Below are positions 22,501-37,500 of a stretch of 64,000 nt of DNA, piece after piece. The notes beneath the pieces are model-generated. The model was not told where the DNA came from. It made no database searches and saw only the letters and a list, made by a program, of their open reading frames with translations. The DNA lies in the NCBI GenBank assembly GCA_947568835.1, contig OX387606.1, forward strand, positions 5,332,001 to 5,396,000, in the 5' to 3' direction. A program made the translations under genes and the position numbers. Numbering within the stretch: the stretch's first letter is position 1; each line of letters begins with the position of its first letter. Source of the DNA: Protonemura montana. Its lineage: Eukaryota; Arthropoda; Insecta; Plecoptera; Nemouridae.

Positions 22501-25500
22501 TTAACAACACTATAATAAAATACCCCGCGCATTGCAAGCGTTTGCAATTTAAATAAGATTTCATCCTAAGCCACATACTTGTTTTGTGACATTAAGGGCC
22601 AGAATTACAATATTTAGATAAAAAGATATCCGTCAGTTAGCAACTTATCTCCATGGTTACAGCCAATTAGATACTTCAAATTTCATCTCAACCACAAGAT
22701 ATATTTTTATCTAGACATTCTAATTCTAGACTATTTAATAATGATAGTTTTTAGACTCATGTCTACTTTATCTAACATTAATTAAATCACCTTAAACCTT
22801 AGTCAATTAAGTTTTAAAAATTCTGTGGTTTCTGTATTAGTGGTCTGCAAGATCAGCTGTTAGCGCTGGTGGTGATGGAGGAGCGGCCTGACCTCGAGGA
22901 AGCCCGTAGCGCCATCATCATCAGCAGCGCGCAGATGAAGCACGAACTAAAGGAGATCGAGGACCGGATTCTGCATAGACTGAGCGCGTCAGAAGGGTCG
23001 CCAGTCGACGATATTGACCTCATTGTCACGCTGGAAGCGTCTAAGATCAAGAGCGAGGAGATCAAGGTAAGACGGCAATAATGCGGCCGTACCGCAGTAC
23101 TTTTCAGTTATATCTCCAGTACATCATGCTGCTAGTTGCAGTGCCTTGATGCAGTTTTTTTAGTAGTTGTATGAGTTTAGCTTGTGCGTGCGTGTGCGTG
23201 CGTGTGTGTTTGGTGTATTTAGCGTGTATATCTTCTATATTTAAACCCTCAACTAAGTTAATTTGTATGGTACCTTTCTCTGCTTTCTTCAACATATTCG
23301 ATCAAAATGATTTTTCGAGTTCCTTAATTTCCAGAATTTTATCATTTTCCAGTGTTATACAGCCGAAATTTCTTGATGTTTTATCGAAAATGTACACATT
23401 TTTCAGTTTAGAGCGAGACTTGGCTGATTTAGTTGTTTACTAGTTAATTATCCATTCTGCTCCGTACACCGCTCGATCTCAAAGGTTAGCAACCAACAAC
23501 GCAACCAAAATTCCAAGTTTATGTACCCTTAGGATTTGCTTCTATGTTGGCGCCTTGTCAAGATGCCTAGACTAGAGCCAAGGGACGACACGTGCGTGGG
23601 GTGCTAAGACGGACGCGTCTAAGGTGCAGAGAAAATGCGCAAATAATTGATAATAATATGAGAAATGTATATCCTTATTTGTTTCGTTATTTAAAATCAC
23701 ATTAACTTTACCAACACAATAGTTTTTTTACACAATAACTTTCACAATAGTACCAACTTGAAGCACCTTATTAGAAATATATTGCAGTAATATCAAAGAG
23801 TAGACATTGACACACCTTAAGAAAGAAAAACTACCCCAGTTAAGCAACACTGCGCTGAGTCAGGTATTGGATGGGTGACCAGCATACAAATTACCAGTTC
23901 TGTTCGGAAGAGAGAGGTTAGAGGGATGAAAGTTAGTAAAGCAACTTCATTCGCCTTACGTACCAACCTCTCGACAGCATGGATTTGTGGAGGAATTCTG
24001 TTGTTCGCGTTGTACCGTCCTTCGGAAGGGACGTTAAGCCGGTGGTCCCCTTTAAGCTCTTCGACAGGAGTAGGCTACGTGCCGGCACCGGGTTTCTCCT
24101 CCTCCCTTCTAGGCTAGGTTAGGTTCATCATCATCCTCATCATCATCCACCCATTCACCGACGCCATTGGACCAGTGGCCATGGCCTGATGTCAAAACAG
24201 TGTGTCGTTAAACACCACAATTAATAATAGCAATAGCAAAACTACCTAAAAACTGGTTGCTTGAATTTTTTTCGAAACCCATAATATTGTCACCAGGTTC
24301 GTTAGTTTTCATAGGGATGATCGCTCACCGAAAATTAAAACTCCGCCGGCAAATATTAACTATTTCGACCGTTTTAAACTCCTGTATTATTGTTGTCAGC
24401 TGTATAGAATTCAACTAAGATGACTCGCTTTACTAGAGTGAGGTGGGTTTGGCGCTCCGCCAATAGACGCTGGTCGCTGATTCATCGAACTCTGGTTGGT
24501 ACAATACTATAATCAGTGTTGCGTCTTGCCTCTAGCGACCATTTTATCCAACTACAAAATAAGAAGACCTTGTTTTGTCCGTGATACACGATAGCTTAAT
24601 TATCGGGTAGGTACTATACAAAGAAATATCGCAAACAATTTCAATTTTATTTAGTGAGCAGCCTACGTAATTGGACCCTTCCAGGTAAAGTAATACGGAT
24701 ATCCGAAGAGTCATTATTTAGTTACGATGCCGCCAATAAATGCGACCTTTTACTTTGCAGCAACCTTAAATCTGCCCACTCCTTCCCGTGCCCATCCTAA
24801 CCCTAACGGTTCCTATTGGTCCAGTTCAAAGTGGAGTCTGCGGAGAAGACGCAGATCGACATCGACACGACACGTGCCCTTTACATCCCCGTGGCAAATC
24901 GTGCACAAATCCTCTTCTTCTGCCTCTCCGATCTGGCGAACATCGACCCTATGTACCAGTACTCGCTCGAATGGTTCATCAACATCTTCCTCGGTAGCAT
25001 GATTAACACGGAGAAGTCAGGTGAGTGACGACAGATTGCTTTTTGTTGTTTGAAACTCGACTATGTTGTCTTTTTCGTTCGTTACTTGGTAAGTATAAAG
25101 TTATCAAAAAACGATCACGACGTATTTTGTAATTCCAATTAACCCTAACTGGCGGTGTACGGACAATTTGCCAGCGGACAATTTGCCAGGCACCTGTTTT
25201 AGAGGGGGAAGACAATTTTCCAGGCCAGATCATGGGGAGAGGACAATTTGCCAGTCAAAGTTTGGGGGGAGGAAAATTTGCCAGGCTTCACTGTGTGGGG
25301 AGGACAATTTGCCAGACACAGTTCGATATATTGCAGGGGGGAGGACAATTTACCACGCGCGTCTTTTTAAACTATTACTATTCGCTATAAGTTGGACGAA
25401 ATAAATAGATAAAATGTTTTCAATCACGTTGATAATCATGCAAATATAATTAAATCACAATCTGAATCAAATTAGGTTACAATAATAGTAAACACAAAAT

Positions 25501-28500
25501 TACCATTATTGGCTACATAATTATTATATTTATCATTTATTTGCCATTTATTAGCGGTACCCGCTGCCTGACGGCTGCTATTCATGTTGAGGGAGTGGGC
25601 ATTTTGGTTTAAATGTTACTCGATTTAAAGCATATTTTAAAAATGTCTCGAGTTTTGTCAGATGCCGTTCCAAAAGCCTCTAATGGGACCAAAACCAAGA
25701 GTACTAAAAATGCTCAGAAAGCATAGTTTTATGCCCTTAAGAAGACTTGATCAAGCCTTATGCCTCTTCACCAGAACCCTATGCCCCAGAGGCATACCCG
25801 ATGGCAAGGTTATGACTCAAATATGGCCCTAGGCCATAACCATGGTCCTAAGACCCAGGGACCGAACCTGGACATCATAGGAGCTGCTTTATAACATATA
25901 AAAGTACCCGCTGCCTAACAGCGCTGTTTGTGTTGAAGAAGTGGACAATACCTTACATTTTGGTTATTTTTTATGAAAAATAAATTTGCCAGGTGCCCTT
26001 TTTAAAGCCTATTATGGGACCACCACCTTAAGTACTAATAAAATGATAAAAAAAAAGTTTTGTGCCCTTTAGATTTGAATAAGCCTTTTGCCTCTTTACC
26101 AGTACCTACCCTATGCCCTGCGGGCATACCCGATGGCCAAAATATTACTCAAATATGGTATTTCTATTTATTATATTTAATATTAAATATTTCTATTTAA
26201 TATATCTCTTTCAATATGCATTCAGTTTGCATTATAATAGCCCACTGCCCAATAGACAAAAAGATACAAACAGATGATCTCAATTAACCTGGATAGAGCA
26301 TAGGATCCAGCCAGCCGATCTCAAATAACCTGGATAGAGCATAGGATCCAGCCAGCTGATCACAAATAACCTGGATAGAGCATAGGATCCAGCCAGCTGA
26401 TCTAAAATAACCTGGATAGAGCATAGGATCCAGTCAGCTGATCTCAAATAACCTGGATAGAGCATAATATTCTGCCAGCTGATCTCAAATAACCTGGATA
26501 GAGCATAGGATCCAGCCATCTGATCACAAATAACTTGGATATAGCATAGGATCTAGCCAGCTGACCTCAGCCTATTGGTACTGTAAATTTGATTTTCATT
26601 CCAGAACAAATTTTCATACCGATTTAATGCTCCCAGTTATAAAAGTAGATATTGTTTTAAGTACAATAGTTTGAATCTTTACTAAATATTACTGAACACT
26701 CTTAAACACATGTATTGAAAGTTGAAACTTAAAATAACAAAAAGTAAGTTTAATTTCCATAAGGTTGTGTGATCCCGCCTGCAAAGTATCACACATTTTC
26801 CTTGCAAGCCTGTTCAAGATGAAAGGATTAAAAAAAAACGATTAAATCGCATTGTGAATGTCACGATTGGTAATGTGCGAAATAATGTGCAGTTTAAATC
26901 ATTTTTAAGCAGTCTATAACGCTGTAAATTTAAAAAGTAATGTACTTTTCGTGTATTGAAACGCACTTTTTGTGTTTGAAATTTGCCGCCAATGTCACTG
27001 AGGGGGTCACTGCATTGTGGAAACTCTGCGAATTCCAAAGTGACCACGATGACAATTTCGAAAACAAACGACGTTGGCTGTCAAAAGATTTCCGTGCATG
27101 ATTTCTTGAAATCTTTTTTAGATAGTAAAACTCATTAAACACGTGTTACATATCCACCAGATCTTACTAAAAACATGTTAAAACGACGGATAAGCTCCTA
27201 AAAATGACCCTGGAGTGGTAAAAAAACCAAACAAATGTTCGCATATGTCACTCTATTTGCAAAATTATTTCTGTTTCACGTAGAACGATGTCAAATAAAA
27301 GCGTTTTCGCTCAATTTCGTCAATAACTATCGTCATCTATAGCTAGATGTCGACATCGACAAAAAATCCTAAATCGCACTGCAGATACCAATGTGATTGG
27401 AAAACATTTTATCTATTTATTTCGTCCAACTTATAGCGAATAGTAATAGTTTAAAAAGACGCGCGTGGTAAATTGTCCTCCCCCCTGCAATATATCGAAC
27501 TGTGTCTGGCAAATTGTCCTCCCCCCAAACTTTGACTGGCAAATTGTCCTCTTCCCATGATCTGGCCTGGCAAATTGTCCTCCCTATCTAAAACAGGTGC
27601 CTGGCAAATTGTCCGCTGGCAAATTGTCCTACTACCCTAACTGGCAGCTTACGTTAGCATCTACCCACTTATTGCTCACCCCCCTTTATTGCCATACCGT
27701 AACGTGACGCGAAAGAGCAATGGCAAAATTTCATGAAAAATAATTAATTAACTTTTTTAATAAAAGCTAATAAAACAATGTTCGAAGTTTAACGTCGTTC
27801 GGTCAAAGAACATTGGCCGTGAACGTACAGACTCAATCTTTCGAGATTTTGAAGACTGAGCTGAAGAAACGCTCCAGTGAACTAAGTTTCAATAGTTTGT
27901 TATGTAATAGGTACTACAGTTAGAATTTTTTCGGTGGGATGAGGAAGGAAAGAATTAATCAAATTCTCTCTCGAATTTTACATTTCTGAGCTCAGCCTCA
28001 TAACACAATCTTCTCGTAAACATCATAATATCATAGAAACATCACAGATATCTGTGATATAATCACATGAAACTTTCCGATAGCGTGGCCCAGTTTAGTA
28101 CTGGGTCAAAAGAAAAACGCTCGTTTCCCTCGCTCTTTTCAGAGTTCAAAAATAATCTCCGTGAAGATGAAAGAAATCAGTAATCTCCTTTGAGCTAACC
28201 ATATAACGACACCTCCTACCCCCGCTCCCTTCTACCTACACGTGAACTAATTTCAGGTGATATCAACGAGCGAAAAGCCAGCATAAACGAATACTTCACG
28301 TTTAGCCTGTACACAAACGTGTGTCGCAGCCTTTTCGAGAAGCACAAGCTTCACTTTGCGTTCCTGCTATGCGCGCGGATCATGCTCGACGACGGCGACA
28401 TCGACACCCAAGAGTGGCAGATGTTGCTGGCAGGAGGATCCCCCGCAAAGGTAAGTGCCCGCCATGAATAATAAACATTGACAGGGTTACAGAGATAAGA

Positions 28501-31500
28501 ATGCAGCTCAATCCAATTGAACCGGGTGACCAAATGGCAACAAAATTGGGATTTTTCAGCTCAGGTGTGTCAGAGATACGTACGGGACTGAACACTTTTA
28601 AATATGCATGAGTGAAATTGCTGGCGTTTTCTATTTTAGGGGAGGGTTGGGGGATGAAAACAATTTTGATAATACATAATACACTGAAACAAAAGTGGCT
28701 TAGCCAATTACGGGGATTAACTGTATTTTAGGGGCGTTAAATCGCAGAACACCTCGATTTAGACGTTAATGAGATCGACAACCTGGCGAGAACTTGTAAG
28801 CTTGTTAATTAGGGGGAAGAGTCACCGGTGTCTTAGATGGGAGCACATGCCACCCCCCAACGTCGCCTTTTACTAAGCGTTGAATGACTTTGTTATCCTG
28901 CAGGAAATCGCCAACCCTGACCCATCCTGGATCTCCCCCAGGGCTTGGAAAGAAATCCTTTGTCTAGAATCGTTGCCAAAGTTTGAAGGAATCGTCGCCG
29001 ACTTCCCACGAGAACTCGACGGCTTTAGAAGGCTCTTCGAGTCAATGGAACCGGAAAAGTACGTGAATTTGCTTCTATTTCGTAAAGGCTCGGTATTACA
29101 ATATTATTTAACTCTGGTTAAGCTCCTAGCTCTCAGAAACAGCTTATTTTCACTGTATGTGATTGGTTGTTGCCATGGCAATTAATTTAACTCCCATTAT
29201 CTCTAAATACTAGGGACCTTGCACTCATACTGCTTGAAACAGTGTCGCCTTGATGGATGAGCGTCTCGGAAGACATGTGCACTCTTGCTGACGATCTAAC
29301 AACATTCTCAAAAATTAAATCTTCCTCAAAATTTTGGTGAAGAAACGTTAAAGAAATCGACCTTTCGTCAAAGTTGTTTTCTTTAAAGTTTTTCGTTAGT
29401 TAAAAAAAATACAAGTTTTTTGTCGAACTTCGTGAAGTTATGGAGCGATGTACACTGGCAATTATCGAGTCGTCAAAAAAAGTGCTTTACATTTTTCTAA
29501 CGCAACAGTTAAACGATTGCCTCCAAAAAACCTGGCAAATTATTCTTGAAACTTAACAAAATGCATTGGGATGTTTTGAAGCGTCTTTGACAGAGTGCTT
29601 GTTTTCCCACAAAAGAAAAGCTTCCTTTGCTCAAAAAACAGCACGTTTTTAAAGTCTGCATCAGAGCTCAATAAACACTTCCAATTAATCGCGACTCGGG
29701 AGCATTCATATCGTCAAAAACAGGCACACTCGGCGACGTATTTTAGAATACGAACAGTTTTCGACTAACTTAAATCGTCTTTAGCCAATTACTCTTCTCA
29801 TAAAATGTGTCTCTTGAATGGGAAACAATCTCGGGTGTCATATTGCTATTTCCGAGATCTAAAATATATTGGTAGAGTTCTCTTGTGGCGCCCAACTGTC
29901 AGAAAGGGTTTTTATTCAACTCTCTATAACTTTATTTTGTAGGAGCAAGTAATTTTTTATCTGTCACTCTCTTCACCGCGGGACATTCAAATAGCGTCAA
30001 GATAAGTAACTTTTTCCCAGTGATTGCTACCAACGATACGGTGCTAGATTACGGCTTTTACGAAAATGTGGGAAAGCCGTGTTTACCGGTAGGCTAAATA
30101 GGCAAATAGCCTACATTCGCGTTTAATCCAGACTAGTCCCAAAAGTCCTCCAAACGTGCGGATTTGATCCAACAACTATCTCGACACAAACTATAAATAA
30201 TACTTGAATATTTCAATGAGCGTAGCGAGAAAATCGAAGATCCAGTTTGACTACCTGGAGAAACCTACTTTTTTGTGTGTTTTTGCTCTCTTCCGGCCAA
30301 AGGGTGTTTTGAATTACACGGCCAATTACGGCCAATTTGAATTACATTTACAGGACACGTCATAAATCTATGAATTTAGATCGGAAGCAAAAGATTTTTT
30401 TTTTTACTGAGATATACGAATCTTTCAGATAAAAATTTTCAACTACTGAACCGATTTAATTCGTGCTGAACAAATCTTTATCTGTGCATTCCGACCTGTG
30501 AATGTGTTTGCATTTTTTTATTAAAATTTTGATTTTAATTATCGTATTTTTGGCCTTAAAGTATAACCAAATAGCCGATGGATTTCATCAAAGTAGCAGA
30601 TCTAAAATTGGAGATGTTGTTTATGCCCTGCAAGTTTCGTCCAAATCTGTTAAATCGTTTGGCCGGTAGAGAGCAAACAAACGTAAGTACATAAAAAACG
30701 TTCTTTACTTCTTTTTTCCGGGTGGTAAAATTGAGTCTTCGCTGCGTTCGCTACGCTCATCCAACTAAGACTTATATTGTCAGTGATCACAATTATGAAA
30801 ATGTGCATTGATGAGTTGAAAGTGTATCAGCCGTCATGTTATGTTTACATGCTTTATAGATGATCTGATTTTTTTGCAGTTGCATCACATGACAGTTCGC
30901 TTAAAAATATTAATAACGTCCACTTCATTAAAATCTAGGATCTAATAATAAAATAAGTATAATTATGCTTGTTTTATGATTAAATTTGTATTGCTATTCA
31001 TGTCCTCTTATCTCTGCCGTGCTCAGTGAGCAACTCCCCGGGCAGTGGTCGTCCAGGCTGGACGACTTCCAGCAGCTGCTGATGCTGAAGAGCCTTCGCC
31101 CAGACAAAGTGACCAATGCCATGCAGACATACCTCTCCGTACACATGGGCGACCGGTTCATCGAGCCACAATCCACCGAGCTGGCGGCCATGTACAAGGA
31201 GTCCAGCAACGCGACCCCACTCATCTTCGTCCTCTCCACCGGCACAGACCCCGCCGCTGAGCTGTACAAGTTCTCTGACAAGGTATCCAGACGTGAAACA
31301 TGACTTCATATCCCTCTAGGGGGTTAACGGTACACGTCTCAATTTTGTTTGTGGATCTTCAAGGTTTTCCGCCATATTGGACATAGTAAGGATTGTATGT
31401 CAGATCCTTGTTATACCAATTAATTTATTAATTTATTTTTATTTCACAACTTTGACATGCTTTTCTTTATAAATGCTATCGGATGTTGTTATTTTATTTG

Positions 31501-34500
31501 AATATTGCTAAGTTTAGCCTTCATTTCTTTGGAGGTTTTTGGCAATGGTACTACCGCTTGTCCCGGCAGATTATTCCATAGACGTACTCCCTCTGCGGCT
31601 AAACAGTACTTTCCAATGTCGGTTCTTGGTTTTAGCTGTTTTATTTTGTGAAGGTGATCTTGTCGGGATCTTTTGGATGTTTCATTATTGCACCAGAACA
31701 AATTTTTAGTGGCCCAGCTAATGTTTAACCACCTTTCAGGCTGCATGTGTGGTATATTACGTAACCCAGAATACTGACAGGTGCCCTAGGGTCTCTGCCA
31801 AAATGTAATTGCTGCTTCTGAGATGCGCATTTAAAGCGTATATTTTATCCAAGCCTTTCCATGTGGGTAGTGTCGTATTTAGGGGACCACTTATCCACTT
31901 AGAACAACCTTGGAACATGAGAAACGTTTCATGTGTGTCAACATGTGCGTTATTTGACACGGAGGTTCAATGCAGCCCCTCTTTCTGCAGATGAAGATGA
32001 GCAAGCGGCTGTTTGTGATCTCGCTGGGTCAAGGTCAAGGACCGCGCGCAGAACTGATGCTGCGAACCGCCATGGACATCGGTTCTTGGGTCTTCTTTCA
32101 GGTAAATTACTCCTGACAGTTTGCTGAATGAAATATGCCTATTATGGATATACATGCATGTGCACTGTATCTGAAAGCTTACAGTTTTCAACTTTCAACT
32201 GTCAAACAATCTAAAGATTAATCATCCGTTAAGAAATAAATACCCCGACCACGCGGATTTAAAGTTCGTGCTTTTCAAACACAATTCAAAACCAAGCGAA
32301 TAGCTCCCGCACGCTAACGAGCTAAACTAGGAATCTTATCTCGGCATGATCGTTTTACTCAAAAGTCAGAGACATACGATATTGAAGCTAATGGCTCTGC
32401 CCCTAACCCCCTTCCCCCCACCACCACCACATCTTCACTGGGCGCCTTCCATGCTTACATCTTACGTCCTTGTCCTCCACTGCAGAACTGTCACCTGGCC
32501 CCGAGCTGGATGCCACGCCTGGAGACGTTGGTGGAGGCTATCCAGCCCGACCAGACGCACAAGGAGTTCCGAGTATGGCTCACTTCAACGCCGTCCCCGC
32601 ACTTCCCCGTCTCCATCCTGCAGAACGGCAGCAAGATGACTGTCGAGCCGCCCCGAGGGATCAAGGCAAGCTCTCTGGCCCCCATCATCCCCCCACAATG
32701 CCTGCCACCAAAGGCTAAGGCGACAGACATGCCTTTTTAAAAATAAACTGTCTCACCAATGACAGGATAGCCGGACACCGGCATCAAAACGTTGGCCTCT
32801 TGAATGTGGGCATAGCACCTTCACTATGGCACCATTCGCAGTTGCAGTGCACAGTTAAGTTCTGGAAGCGCTAGAAATTGCATTACTTATACACATACCT
32901 TTTGTTTTCTTTTCATCCAAAGCATTAGGGAGGACGTAAAAACCACTTTACAGCCAATTTTCAGAGCAATATAACTTTTGATCTGTATTGGAAACATATC
33001 TTGAGAGGGTATAGACTAAAAATTCTACTAAAGTGCCAGGTTTCCACAACACCCAACACACTCTTCAATAAGAAAAAAACAAGTAATAACTGGAGCTCAA
33101 TCATCCTGGCTGAAAAGATATCCGTTGCTTGCTGTTCTGCAGGCCAATATCCTCCGCGCATATGCGAACCAGGTAACGGAGCTGCAGGAGTTTTTCCACT
33201 CGGATAACGAGAAGGTAGGTACGTTCAAATGCCTGCTCTTCTCGCTCTGCCTCTTTCACGGAGCGTGCATTGAAAGACGCAAGTTTGGACCACTTGGATT
33301 CAACATCCCCTACGAGTTTACCGACGGTGATCTCCGCATCTGTATCTCCCAGCTGCAGATGTTCCTGCTCGAGTATTCAGAGATTCCTTTTAAGGTTTGT
33401 AGTTTGTTTTTGGAATGAGGCTCTGGGAGAAGCCAGGGGGCCAGTGCTAGAGACCCACTAGATAGGGATTCAATTTTAAAACTAAATTAAAATTATCTGC
33501 ATAATTTGCTCTGTTTTGATCTTGTTAAAATTGGTAATCAGAATAATGAATATATTTAGGTATTGTTGTTGTTGTAAACGTCCATGATGGCATAAATTTA
33601 AGAGTTTCATAATGTTAATCATATTCAAGAAGCAAAATATTCATTAACATTGTCGCATATATGCGACAATTAAAATCGGAATTATGTGTCCTGCCACCTC
33701 ATGGGTATTTAGCACATGGTTTCACATTAGACAAAATTCCCAGAATTCTTTGGTTTTGTGACGGATGGGTCTCGTTTTGGCTTTGTGTAGGTCTTGATCT
33801 ACACCGCTGGGCAGATTAACTACGGCGGGCGCGTGACTGATGACTGGGACCGCCGCTGCATTATGAACATCCTTCAGGACTACTATAGTCCCAACGTTGT
33901 TGACGAGGCATATGCCTTTGACCAGGACGGACACTATCATCAGGTACCATTATTATTAATTTCAATTGATTTTGTTTTCAGTTGCATATTTTACTCAGTT
34001 CTATAACTTAAGGATCAGTTTATATTCATAGCTTCTTATATTTCTAGTTCTAGGTCTGAATGTTTAAATTGTCCAGTGAAGGTTACGTTAGCTATCTTAA
34101 CAGATGATTCCACACGCAAACCCTTCTTTGCCAACTGGTTCCGTGTATTTGTGGTATATTGGAGCTTATCGAAGCAATCTCTAGATATCTGTAACATTTC
34201 AGTTACAGAACTACTCCCAAAAGATTTATTTTCTGGCTGACTTACACCCTTGAACAAACAAAGAAGTTAAAATCTGCAATAAGTTATTGTATTGAGGAGT
34301 AAGTTACATTTTTATTATGCAAGCCAAAAATATTTCCTTACAGTCACTCACCGTTCAATACTTGATCGAAGGCTTCAAATTCTCAGACAACATTCAGTTG
34401 AACTGCATAACACAGTAATAAAATCTTAACAACCTCACAACGGAAATAAAACCGTTCCAGTTGCCCGCTGATACGATTCTGGTGGACTACATGACGTACC

Positions 34501-37500
34501 TGCGCACACTGCCTCTCAACGACCACCCGACACTGTTCGGGCTGCATGCAAACGCAGACATCAGCTCAGCACAGCGCGAGACTTACCGCTGCCTGGAGAC
34601 GCTGCTGGCGCTACAGCCAAGAACTGTGGGCAGTGCCGGGGGCAGCCAGGAGGATGAGACAGTCGCCACTGCCAATGGGATTATGGCTGTTGTACCCAAA
34701 CCATTCCCGCTTGCTGCTGTGCAGGAGAAGTGAGCATCATGCAGCGTGTCGTAATGATTCAGGTTGGAGGGTGCAGAAACTTACAAGATATTCCCATGGA
34801 TATAATGTAAATTTATCTATAATGTAACTTAATAACAGTTATTATATCATGGAAATGTTATCATTCTTCACCCTGCACTCAGTACGCACTTTTGCATACG
34901 CCAACCGAAATCAACACTTTTGTTAGTAATCTTATAATCTTGCTAACGTTGCTAGACCACAACATTCAAGTACACACTACTGATATATAGCATAGCAGGG
35001 GATTTGTTGTTGAATATTTAAAAAAATTAATTAGATGCAATATTGTAAGAAAGAATAAAACTTATTTTGAATGCAGTTTTAAGTGGAAAAAACTATTTGC
35101 AATTTAAGTAAGATCTAAGACCTAATTATATCAACAGTGCCCTTCACCAGTGTGTTATATGCACAGGTACCCGGTACTTTATGAGGAGTCGCTGAACACA
35201 GTGCTGGTGCAGGAAGTGATCCGCTACAACCGGTTGTTGGGCGTGATCCACTCGAGCTTGCGTGAGCTGCTGCGGGCACTCAAGGGACTCGTGGTCATGT
35301 CGGCAGCGCTCGAGGCCATGTCCCAAAGTCTATACATCAACATTGTCCCAGCTATCTGGGCTGGCAAAGCGTATCCCTCGCTCAAGCCACTAGGTGGGTA
35401 AAATATATTAATATCAATCGTCAAAGTTTTGATTGGCATTGGTGTTGCAATTAAGATCATTCACAACTCATAAGATTAAGATCAGAAATTCATTCAAAAT
35501 TACATTGCATCACAATAAATTGTACCACACAAATGTATTTCTGATGTTACAAGGTGAAGGTTCTATCTCGAATTATTTCTTGCTTTAATTAAAGAAGCCC
35601 CAAAGCAAATAACAAACAATTTGCATTGGTACAAAATGTAAATTAGTAACAAAAAAGTTTAAATGATCAAAGAATCCATATCTTTAGTTTGGGCATTCTA
35701 TTCAAATTACCTTTACTTCAAATTTTTCCAACTTTTCATTGTAATGTTTTTATAAGATGAATAATTCAAGAACATAGTGGCAAAGACTAATAGTTGTTAG
35801 TTGTACCAATGCCAAGACTATTAGTTGTAATAGTTTATTTTTGCTCTCGACGCAGAATGTTTAATAAGAAAAATTTTATTCCATATAAAAAAGTTCCAAA
35901 CGATGCAGTATCTCACACCTCAGTGTAGTGTACCTTAAAGTGGATGAAAATATTACACAAATTACCCAAACCACTAAATGCTTTTTTAAGTGAATGCCTG
36001 GATTCATGTTTTAATTAAAGCGTGTTAGTACGCTTTACGCTCGAGATCAGTGGCTCGACCCTCAGAGTGAGTCGATTTTCAAAGTTGAGCCGCATCGTTT
36101 AAAATTTAAATTGAAACATTATGCCGAAGTTGTGGATTTTCATGACGAATAATGTTACTATTACTATCAACTCACGCGATATATTTGCACTGCAGTAAAA
36201 GCATGACGAAAGACAATTTTGTATATTCAACCAAATTGTTTTGTAGTTCCTTGTAGATATGGGCACAGGTTCACATGAAAAGTTCTAATACACACAAAGG
36301 TTCTAATAAGCTACAACCGTTATTTTCCAAATAGATCCTGCAAATTCAACATGACCTTTCTAATTCAATAATATGATGGTTCTAGTTTCAGAATGTTCTC
36401 AGTACCTATGTATGCTTTTTGTGAATATGGAACTGAAGATTATAAGGTAGCATTGTAATTCCATCCCACCGGTTTTAGGAGCATGGGTGACCGACCTACG
36501 CGCTCGCATCGCATTCCTTGGCCGTTGGATCGATCATGGTATACCTGCCGTCTTCTGGATCTCCGGCTTCTACTTCCCGCAAGCGTTCCTTACAGGCACG
36601 CTGCAGAATTTTGCACGCAAATACATCGTCTCTATCGACGCCATCAACTTTGGCTTCAAGGTGAAGTCAACCCTTTGATATTCATTATTCATTAGGATAA
36701 CTACTTCCTCGTTTTATTTAATATTCAAAATGTACCCAAAATTACTAAATTTGAATCAAGTTCAATGTGATCAGTGGATATTCTTGCTCTTTTATGAAAT
36801 ATAATTTGTATATAGGTTGCATTTTCATGATTCCAAAAATATGCACAAAGTACAAATCTATAACTACTTCTGCTGCGCACTAAAACAGAACATTTTCAAG
36901 TTGCCATTCACTAATTTTGTAAATAGGGTACAAGTAAAAATTGTCACTGTTTTAGCTTGGGAACATGGGGTTGGGCAAATGGGGCATAGGATCATATGGA
37001 AGCTGCCTAATTTTTGGTTAAGCTGGAAGTGCCAGAATATTAACTCATAAATCTGCTGCTATCATATTATAACGGACACTACTGCCAGGTTTCACAAAAA
37101 TGTATATATTGGTCTGAATTTTTTAGGTCCTACAAAATGAACCAAAAGATCGCCCAAAGGATGGGTGCTGCATCACCGGTCTCTTCCTCGAAGGCTGCCG
37201 ATGGAGTGCCATTGTTGGGGTGCTCGTCGAGTCCAATCCCAAGGAATTGTACACAGGTAGTCACAGCTTTGGTCACATTCATGTCAGGTTCCTCTGTTTT
37301 CTAGAGTATAACTAATAATTTACATGTGAATATTTGTACCTTTTAAATGTATTGAAAATTTAAATTATCCAAAGAACAAAATGTTATAAGAATGACAAGT
37401 ATTCTACCTGATCAGATGAAAAGCTACAATGAGAGATCTTGAAGACTCATGGTGACAGATAGGTGTTCATTTTTTTACCATCACATTAGCTACGTATGTG

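Noticed and set aside
24825-25020. Frames in the two other phases over the dynein exon
   Set aside because: They are shadows of the conserved dynein exon.
26276-26562. Regular repeats considered as a CRISPR array or coding repeat protein
   Set aside because: The 41-bp units abut without spacers and sit inside a foldback transposon in a eukaryotic intron. The long minus-strand frame is only a by-product of the tandem repeat.
25154-27633. Polinton or other virus-like element
   Set aside because: Too short and without any polymerase, integrase or capsid-like frame. Termini built of tandem repeats fit a foldback element.
33213-33220. GTAGGT inside a dynein exon as a splice donor
   Set aside because: The reading frame continues through it into strongly conserved AAA6 sequence ([13 protein letters not shown]).
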